64,000 nucleotides of DNA from contig JABAKD010000009.1 in assembly GCA_012845835.1 (NCBI GenBank), forward strand, positions 5,891,324 through 5,955,323. Direction: 5' to 3'. The translations under genes and the position numbers were made by a program. Under the pieces are notes generated by a model that searched no databases, was not told the origin of the DNA, and was given only the letters and a program-made list of their open reading frames with translations. The stretch is from Undaria pinnatifida. Its lineage: Eukaryota; Sar; Phaeophyceae; Laminariales; Alariaceae. Shown piece by piece: positions 56,287-64,000 of the stretch (positions are counted from its first letter, which is position 1; each line of letters opens with the position of its first letter).

Positions 56287-58680
56287 ATGGCCTTGGCCTT
56301 TGTTATTTTTATGTTAGTTTTTTCATCCTCCCGCGGATTGGCGGGAGTGTCATGCTTCTTTTTTTCTTTTTCCTTTTTCATCCTCCGGCGGATGGGTAGA
56401 TGTAAGGCTTAAGCCCACCACGCTTCCACGCATTTTCGTGTGTGTCGTGTGTCGATTCATCTATAGCAGCGCTTGTACCAGTACACAAGTGCGGCGGGGG
56501 GGGGAGGGGTAAGTTAAAATTCGTTCTTGGTGCATAAGCGGGGACGAAAGAAGGAGAGTATGTGCTGGGCTGCCGTGGCGAAGACGCGAGGGGGGTGTAC
56601 CTGCTACAAATTTCATGCGCGACCTTGGTCCCAATACCATAGACCCTCGCATCCTTACAATGCCAGGGCGAAGCACGTCGAGATTTCACCAATCAGGCAG
56701 ACGTAGCGTGCGTCCGAGGCGCCGTGGGGTGTGCGGCATCGCATGAATGAGGAGGGAGGGGCGGGGCCATCGAAGTTCCCGTGTTTGTACGTAGCTGCCC
56801 TGCTCCGTCCACTCGGCCGTTAGCCTTTCGCCTGTTCTTGAGGAGTAGACGGCGGGGCAGCGTTTTGCCCAATCACTGGGAAAGGAGGGAGCGGCGGGTT
56901 GTTTGTCGTTGGCAGTACCGCCAGATGCCCTATGGCGCTTAAGTTGGGTAATCAACACCAGTTTTGGGCGTTTACTTGTTCGGGAACCCGCGCTGTTAGC
57001 TCGTGGCGTATTTTATCTTGTAGAGGTTTAAAAGCGACGCTAAGCTCTAACTTGTGATGATTTCCTCTCGAAGCAGAAAAATGCCAATTTTTAAGTCATG
57101 GCTTGGATGGATGGCTTGGTCGGTCATCGTCAATCTACTGACCAGTACCGGATCAAGAAAGAGCAGCATGTGTAAACGGGCACAAGTTGTGAACACACGA
57201 AGACCGTGATCAAAGGCGCATACACGTGACAGCATCCAATTTCGATCTTGCTGTATTCACGCACCGACATGGCTTAGTTTTCCTTACGGGTAAATCCCCA
57301 GTGTGCTGGGGTTCTCCATGACGAGATCAGCGAATGTGTCCGTCTGACGCAAAACAACGAACTAGCGGTGTGCTGGTATACCGCTGGTTATACACGCCAA
57401 TTCACGGCCTATCGGGGAATACTCCGCAGAAAATCAGCTCAGAGGTACAATAAACCAACAAACCTTTAGCGTACAACGACTCTTGTCTGCCCGCTACGAT
57501 ACCTTTTTCTGTCGAACGACCCGTGACTGCTCTAAAAAGCGGTCATCGCTTCCACGAAGTTTCTTTCTCTCTGCTACTACTGCGGACACGAAATGTCTTT
57601 CTCTCTGCTGAGCTAGGGACACACACGCATCCCCTTCCTGGCCTATCCCACGGTGTCACTGACTTGTGTTTCTTAGAAAGTGCTCTGTCGCACCTGGTAT
57701 TACAGTACAGGATACCTCTAAACCAAGAAACAGGTATGTGTTGAAAAAAGGCAGGCTGATATTTTCAAGAGAATAGGAAAATCGGGAGCCGTTGTACTGA
57801 AGTTAGAGCACAACGCTCTCTCTCCCAGATAAGAAACCTCGCCGGGATCAGTGTACATGTGTCTTGTTACGTGTGCTGAGCCTGGGTATCCCAGTTTCAG
57901 GGGGAGTGGAAACGGGCGAGAGGAGGGATACCATTTCTGACTCGTCCCCCTGTTTTTCCTATACGCGCATGCCTTCCAATTAATACGTCACCCCCCTTTT
58001 CCCGCATTCCGGAATCCTCCTGTACATGTTTTAGGGCAGTCTAGAGCAATACCATAACACTTGCCCACCCTAAAGAGACGGAGAAAATAATATTCGGGGA
58101 AACACCAGTTATTCACGAACTATAGCAGAACGTTAAACCAAGAGCGGCTCCTCAAACACCACTCCCATACCCCTACCTTGCAAGGCTACGAAAACTCGTA
58201 AAGGAACGCCAAATATGGAAAATAAAAGGAGAATCAGTACCCGTAAGGGGCTTGAAAACGACATGCACCAGAGGTGTCGCCACACATCCCAGCGGCGGGC
58301 GGGGGCAGGGCGAAAATACATCCTTGAAACAGAAAAGTTCAAGCTGTGGCCACATCCCAGTGAAGGGGGATGGGGGGGGGACATGTATTTGGAACACGGG
58401 CAAACACTAACCGCTACGCTGTTAGTTTGGATCGTCACAGCACGACGCTTACAAAAGTTGTGGAAGTTTTTTTCGTATAGATTCGTCGGCGTTTTTATGC
58501 AATTTTTCTCATGAGAGGAGAGCTCCAGTACTCCGCTCTCTGTTCATTATCTCCTCTCTGTCCTCTATTACAACGAAGATAAGAACACTCATCAGACCGC
58601 GAGGCGGTCAGGGCATCCAGGCTTGGACTCTACGAACACACTAGTGTGTGGCTGGGCGGGAGAGAGCCCCGGGGATCCCT
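56287..58680. other. Intergenic, downstream of NUP42
   Basis: It contains a partial family D repeat (56378-56465, reverse) and a family A repeat (56598-56745, plus strand, with CATAGACCCTCGCATCC and GGGCGAAGCACGTCG). No supported gene was seen in 56750-58680. Confidence 0.5.
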
Positions 58681-58687
58681 ATTACGA

Positions 58688-58871
58688 AGTCGGTGAGAGT
58701 CAATTGGCGGACTCGCAAACATATTATTTGTTGGTTATATAGCACTACCCACTAGCCCACGTAGTCACATTTGTTGGTTATATAGCACTACCCACTGACG
58801 GCCACTGACGGCCAGTGGGTAGTGCTATATAACCAACAAAAGATATGTCGGGGGTTCGAATCCCACCGACT
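58688..58871 (+). other. tRNA-like sequence interrupted by a 28-bp inverted repeat
   Basis: The ends AGTCGGT and ACCGACT form a 7-bp acceptor-like stem. GAGTC/GACTC makes a D-arm-like hairpin around AATTGGCG, and GGGGGTTCGAATCCCACC is a perfect T arm and B box. The middle is replaced by a hairpin with perfect 28-bp arms at 58770-58797 and 58813-58840 and a 15-nt loop. A second copy of the 5' half starts at 59024 within a longer direct repeat. It could be a disrupted tRNA gene or a SINE head. A functional tRNA is unlikely because no normal anticodon arm is visible. Confidence 0.6.
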
Positions 58872-59080
58872 ACATATATTTCCGCTTTTTTCCGGGAAAA
58901 AAAAAGAAGAAATGACGTCTTTGCGAGCGTGCGCGCTGGAGGCGTGAATGGTTATGATAGTTTGCTCCTGAGTACTATGGTAGTGCGTGGCGAGGGGAAA
59001 AGCCCCGGAGATCCCTGCTACGAAGTCGGTGAGAGTCAATTGGCGGACTCGCAAACATATATTTTGTTGGCTATGTAGTA

Positions 59081-59128
59081 CTACCCACTGGCCCACGTAG
59101 TCACGTGACTACGTGGGCCAGTGGGTAG
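59081..59128. repeat. Perfect 48-bp palindrome
   Basis: CTACCCACTGGCCCACGTAG then TCAC is followed at once by its exact reverse complement, with no spacer. A third arm copy continues at about 59140-59162. It belongs to the same inverted-repeat family as 58770-58840. Confidence 0.9.
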
Positions 59129-59169
59129 TTTTATATATTGACTACGTGGGCCAGTGGGTAGCTCTATAT

Positions 59170-59834
59170 AACCAACATACGCCGCCAGCGAGGGAGAGGG
59201 CAGGGCGAAAATGTGTTCAGAGAACGGAATAACACAACTTCTGCAGGTACCGCGACCAGTGAAGCGAAGTGGCGGGAAAAGCATCGTTTACAAAGGAAGA
59301 ATACAAATAAAACACGAAAACAGTGTCCTTCGCCGCAGTATGAGCTGCCGGGTTACCCACGCCGCCTTCGGCTGTGAGAGCGAGGGGGTCCGCAGGACAA
59401 ACAGCTAGGAATAGCACGAGCAGCAAACGATAAAGGGCAAAGACGCTGGAGGTTTTGCAAGAGGTTAGGGAAAAGGCTCCCTGGCCCCAAACCCAGAGCG
59501 ATCGCCAAAAACTACAGGCACACACACTAAAAGAACTCTACGTATGGATCTCTACCTGCGCATCATGGTGTGGACATCATCCGCAACGCTGCGAGAACGA
59601 CGTCAAAACCGAGCCGGGAAAAACTAAATATCACACAAAGAACCAAAAAATAAAACCCAGAGAAACGGAAAAAATCACACGAGAAACCAAACGCCAGAAC
59701 CCAAGACACAGAAACAAAAGCAACCGAGTGCGGTGGAGGCGTGAAGGTCAATTATCCACGTCCGCGAATCGAGATTGGCGCACGTTACGTTGAATCCCTC
59801 CCATAAAAACGTTAACCCGGTAGATGTGAAGACA
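59170..59834. other. Intergenic or 3' end of the retrotransposon
   Basis: A moderately A-rich region with no supported gene. A 3' LTR of the neighbouring element might lie here, but with only one end in the window I could not identify it. Confidence 0.35.
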
Positions 59835-62800
59835 CTAACAACCTGGAACGGCCCCTGTCGACGTCGTGCAACGAACCGGAGGGAGTGGAAGCTTGATCGC
59901 CCACCAGTCGTCCAGAAAACGCACTATATGCCTCCCACCGGTGGCTGTACGCGCACTGATTTTCCCGAGCAACCACAAGCCGTCGTCGCCGTTGCACCCA
60001 AAACGAACGCCGCTGGGAAGCACCGTAGTGATATACCGACGGAGTCGGTCAGCGCGAGGCACTCTGTCGTAACCGGGTTCCAAACAGCATTCACCGTTAC
60101 CTAGAGATTTTCTTCGTTGGGCAGCGAGGATTCGCATCCGGTGATACAGGCGGTTGGTGTGGCGTTGCTGGTTTGCAGTGTCGGTCCAACAGAGCAAAAG
60201 TTGCCGCCGAGCGAACTGGGAGTCCCTTTCCCGCTGCCAAGATGGGCGGGAGGGTCCCATCCAGTTTGTCTCATAAATTACCGTTATAACTCCGCCTCAA
60301 CCACAGATCGATTGATGGATGGCTGATCCCCTCCGCTACTAGACGTTGAAGGGGCGCCCAAACGTCGTCCTCAAAAAGACGTGGTACGGCAGAGGGGGGT
60401 TATTGGTGAAATTGTCGAGAACGCACAACGTCGGTCCCGCCGGCAAAAGAAATTCGCATGTTGTCTTCAGTGTCATAATATTGGGTTGCCGCGCGCCACG
60501 GAGACTCGGCCGTGTGCATCTGCACCAGGCACAATCCAGGGAAGATCCAAGCAGATGAGCTTAGCCCCGAGGGGAGAGCCGTCCAGGTTGCCGCCGGAAA
60601 AATAGGCAGGAGGCAACACCAAGAGCCTTGTTGGGCCCCGTCCAATTAAGCGAAAGTCTGACCTTAAGCACCCTAGCGGCCGCGAGGGCCTTCACGCCTT
60701 GGTGCATAGTGACGACCGTGTTGGAATGCCCAAGCCCAAGCTCCAACAACGAAGTCCGGAACTTGGGCGTCCGATAGGGCGGATTTTTGGTGGTCCACGC
60801 GAGAAGCTGTGAGAGAATTCTGCTCGCGAGCGATGTCATAAGAACGCTGTTGACAGTCGGTCGCCAGATCGCAGTGTGCGAGCTTATCGCGGGCTAGAGT
60901 CTGATTGCCAGCAACCCCGGAGAGATCGAAAATGGTGAGTAGGAGGCGAGGAAGCTTCCCTATGTGAGCCTCGTTAGGAGCTAACCCAATGGCGGCGCTG
61001 ACCGAGCTGCTGCAGAAAAAAAATGCTTGAGGACGTTGCAAACCTCAGTAATATCGACGATCATTGACCACCACCACAGCCAGCATTGCGCCATTGTGGG
61101 ATTTGCACGCTCCACGCCGCCAATTTTGTTGGAGCGGTACGAGCTGGTGGCGATTTCACGGACGCCAAGTAACTCGCAAACAACGTGTGAAAATCTTGAG
61201 CAGAACTGGAGGCCGTTGTTCGAGAGGTTGCAGCATCCTCAAAGGGGAATGTACGTGTTGTAAGGACGCCGGTCGTGCCTTCAGCCGTGAATTCGGCAGC
61301 AGTGACCTCGAACATGTCCGCGCGACTATTTAAACGGTCGGTGACGAGTAAGATGTAGTTGTTGCCCAGGAGCTTGACCGGCGTAGGACCGAAACGGTCG
61401 ATGCTGATCGCCATGCCCGAATCCGAAAGACGGAACATCGAAGTGGTGGTCTGACGAACCGATAGCCGCGATGTTTTGGTGCTCGCGGCTGTTTAAGCAA
61501 TTTCGCAGCCACCGAATGAGTGAGCCACCCGGCGGCAAGAATGCAGCAGAAAGTTCCTGAGCTCTCCTAACATGAGGAGCTAGCTCAACATCTCACCATC
61601 ACCCGAAACATGACTTCGAAGGCGTTCGTACGCGCAACTCGACTAGAAGCTTCCATGCCCTGGCCCTAAAACAGATCGTACTCGTAAAATTGTTCGACTG
61701 AGACCAGCAGTTCCTCGCTTGAGGAGGCCAACCGGCAAGGTATACCTTTTTTTGGCTCAACAAGTGCAAGACCCCTACCAAGTCGTTGTACGGTAGCCCC
61801 CCCCAACTTTTCTTTAACGAAATCGCCGGTTTCGAAACCAGCTCCCGGCCGTATCTCCTGAAGTACGGTGCCCCTCACCCCCGCCGACGTCATGTCGTTC
61901 GATAGTCCTTTGCAAACAAGAAAATATGTGACAGGTTTTATTCTTCATAGCATCCTTCCCCGTGTCGAGCAGCCATGAAACGTTCGTCAAAGAAAATCGC
62001 TGTTGATTTTGGGGGGGCTATCGCAGAATCAGTCTAACCCTGGGATGACTCGGTCCAAATGCTCATTTTCACCCACCAATGGCAACGTTCGGACGTGCGG
62101 AGCGTGCGAGCCGCACCAAGACGGCAGGAACCAATCGAGTGGCGCGCCTGCATCATCCCACGACATAGGAGCAAAGGCACGTAAATGCTAACAGGCTCAC
62201 CTTCCGAAAATCAAGCTGCGCGCCCCGCTGGTCGTTGGGAGCGGACGGGGGAGGCGGGGTTGGGCTACGGACGAGGAGGACAGTGGCGTCGTAGGTAGTA
62301 TGGAGGCGACCTTCGCCAGCAAATTCCTTGGTCTCCGAACAGGAGAGGGGCTGGTACAAGGGAAAAGGCGCTAAGAACTCGACGGTCAGGGCCGGCGGCC
62401 GCCGAGGACAATGTATTAGAAGGTGGCATAGCATGAAGGCTCTGCACGTTACTCCCTTTCCCAGTGAGCAGGCAAAAAACGTGCAGCGAAAGCGCCAAAG
62501 TGAAATTCGACACTAGCGCCAAGGGCGTTCCAATCGATCGTCAGGGCGTAGGGAGGTCTCGAAGGGACCGGGAGTCCTGAACACCGATCGCTCAAAGGAT
62601 CGACTCGGTCGCGGTCGGACGGATCAGGTGCCGTCGGGACAGACGTTGGATGGTGGCGACGGCATAAACTGGTCGCGAGCGCGGAACATGCGGTGGGGCA
62701 CCGACTCGACAAGAAGGTGAATGAGATGCCCTTACTTGGCCCGAGACCAGAATCGACAGCAGATTGCACCGCGCCGTCGGCAGCGGCTGTTTCTCTCCGT

Positions 62801-64000
62801 GCCCTAGTGGATATGCGGCTCGAAGACGGCAATACCTCGGGGGTCCCCAACAGAAGCGATATGGCCCTAAGGCCGGGACGTGAAGAGGCGAACACCGCGG
62901 GATCGGCGATCACGGCGGGGTCGGCACCCTGCGCGGAGCTCGGTGCTGAAGTAGCTGACTGAGTAACCCTTCAAGGCACAGCAACGAGGAGAGAATTCGA
63001 CGTCGGCGGCAGGCAAAAACGGCGCCCGGCCAAGGCGGTTATCGCCGGTATCGACGAACGCAGAAACACGAGCGACGAATCTCTCAGTAGAAACAGAAAC
63101 GTCGTCTATCTTCATACGTGGCAATCGCTCGCGACAATCGCAAAAATCGGCGGGTTAAAGGGAGCCCACCCAAAACGGCGTTGTCGCGCAGGGGCACCAG
63201 CCCACCCAAGCCGAAGCCGGAAGCGGGTGAACGGAGAGTGCACAGACCGCAGGCCCGGACGAGGTGTATGGCCCCATCGCCAACGGAGGTGAAGCGATTA
63301 CACCCACTGCAGTCATTCTCAGTGACCGATTGTGACAGGTGAGAAAGGAAGCTTCCGTGTCATTGGCGCTTCCCTTTCGGCACTTGAACGTGTAGCCGAA
63401 CGGGGAGAGACACTCAAGTCACCGCTGGACTCGCGCTTCGTACTTCCCAAAAGAATTGGGGTCCCGAAAATAACCTCGAAGACGGGTAATGGCCTAGACA
63501 ACGCTGCCTTCTTCCGATTCAAGCGGAACCCATTGTCTCTCCGAGTCGAGGATAGGTCGAACGAGGTCGTCGGGTCGCTTCTGCTCAAGCGCAGTCCAAA
63601 AGCATCGATGATGACGGCATAGCACATTCGAAAAGGACAAGAGCCGGTCTTCACGGCGTCCGATTTGGGGAAGACCAAGATGGGCGGCGAGGAAGCTCGG
63701 CGAGAAAGTCGCCAACGATGTCCTTCGTAGCAGGCGTGATTCCAAACTGGATGCTCTTCTTGAGGAGAGCAGTCGTCAGACGAATGCGTTTGGAAATGTC
63801 TTCTCAGGATTTTGCTGTAATACGACAGGCCACCCAGAAGGGATCGAAGCCCTTACGGTTTGCGGGGCATGGGCATGAGGGTAAAAGCCGACACTTTCTC
63901 GTCGGCTTGACGCACACCCGCGGGCGAGATGGAGTGGGCCAGGAAATCAGCGTCCTCGAAGCCGAGCCGGGCCTTTGAGAGAGCAAGCCTGAGTGAACGC
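59835..64000 (-). mobile_element. Decayed chromodomain-type Ty3/gypsy retrotransposon
   Basis: Read on the minus strand from the right edge. The end of the reverse transcriptase comes first (DADFLAHSISPAG, then LRSLLGGLSYYSKIL, near 63960-63800) with an in-frame stop between the two. RNase H-like pieces follow (LEQKRPDDLVRPILDSERQW, near 63560) with frameshifts. Then the integrase core at about 61450-61030: DRFGPTPVKLLGNNYILLVT, SNNGLQFCS and GGVERANPT. Then an integrase C-terminal piece (RLSLNWTGPNKALGV near 60640), and finally a chromodomain-like end (GPSRPSWQRERDSQ near 60250, TNRLYHRMRILAAQRR). The order RT-RNase H-integrase is that of Ty3/gypsy. Gag, protease and the 5' LTR lie beyond 64000. 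It is broken by stops and frameshifts. Confidence 0.82.

Noticed and set aside
58788-59096. Minus-strand open frame containing SRWDSNPRH
   Set aside because: That peptide is the usual mistranslation of an antisense tRNA T arm (GGTTCGAATCCC).

Overview
This is a window of intron-rich eukaryotic nuclear DNA. The coding exons are GC-rich, and the long introns are full of microsatellites, poly-G/C runs, small inverted-repeat transposons and tandem repeats. Introns follow GT-AG rules, with at least two GC-AG introns. The mix of a BRPF/PHD-type chromatin regulator, a plant- or alga-style CCCH nucleoporin, a chromodomain-type Ty3/gypsy element and bulky simple-repeat introns best fits an alga, perhaps a brown alga or another large-genome stramenopile. 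That placement is inference; no ribosomal or organelle marker is present.

Layout. (1) 1-5625, plus strand: the 3' three coding exons of elongin C; the first exon is off the left edge or not recognised. (2) 5626-12317: intergenic, between two convergent 3' ends. It holds a TA-flanked MITE, a tRNA-derived SINE with a 31-nt poly(A) tail, and a tandem segmental duplication of about 1 kb. (3) 12318-45217, possibly to 46307, minus strand: one giant gene of 32 coding exons that I could join with consistent reading phase throughout, giving about 3,243 residues. It carries three complete PHD-extended PHD (PZP-type) modules, an atypical bromodomain, a CW-like zinc site, a Tudor-like fold and a disordered tail of about 600 residues. 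(4) 46455-56286, plus strand, head to head with the giant gene: a four-exon NUP42/NLP1-type nucleoporin with two CCCH fingers, a Gly/Phe-rich region and the C-terminal Gle1-binding-like motif. (5) 56287-59834: intergenic, with a tRNA-like sequence interrupted by a 28-bp inverted repeat and a perfect 48-bp palindrome. (6) About 59835-64000, minus strand: a decayed chromodomain-type Ty3/gypsy retrotransposon running off the right edge.

None of the three genes forms an operon. Functionally they span ubiquitin ligase/transcription elongation (elongin C), histone reading (the PHD/bromo/Tudor protein) and mRNA export (NUP42-like). The giant gene and NUP42 may share a bidirectional promoter. The most unusual item is the triple-PZP reader protein. 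The second is the set of repeat families that keep landing in, and duplicating, the 3' splice-site regions of these genes.
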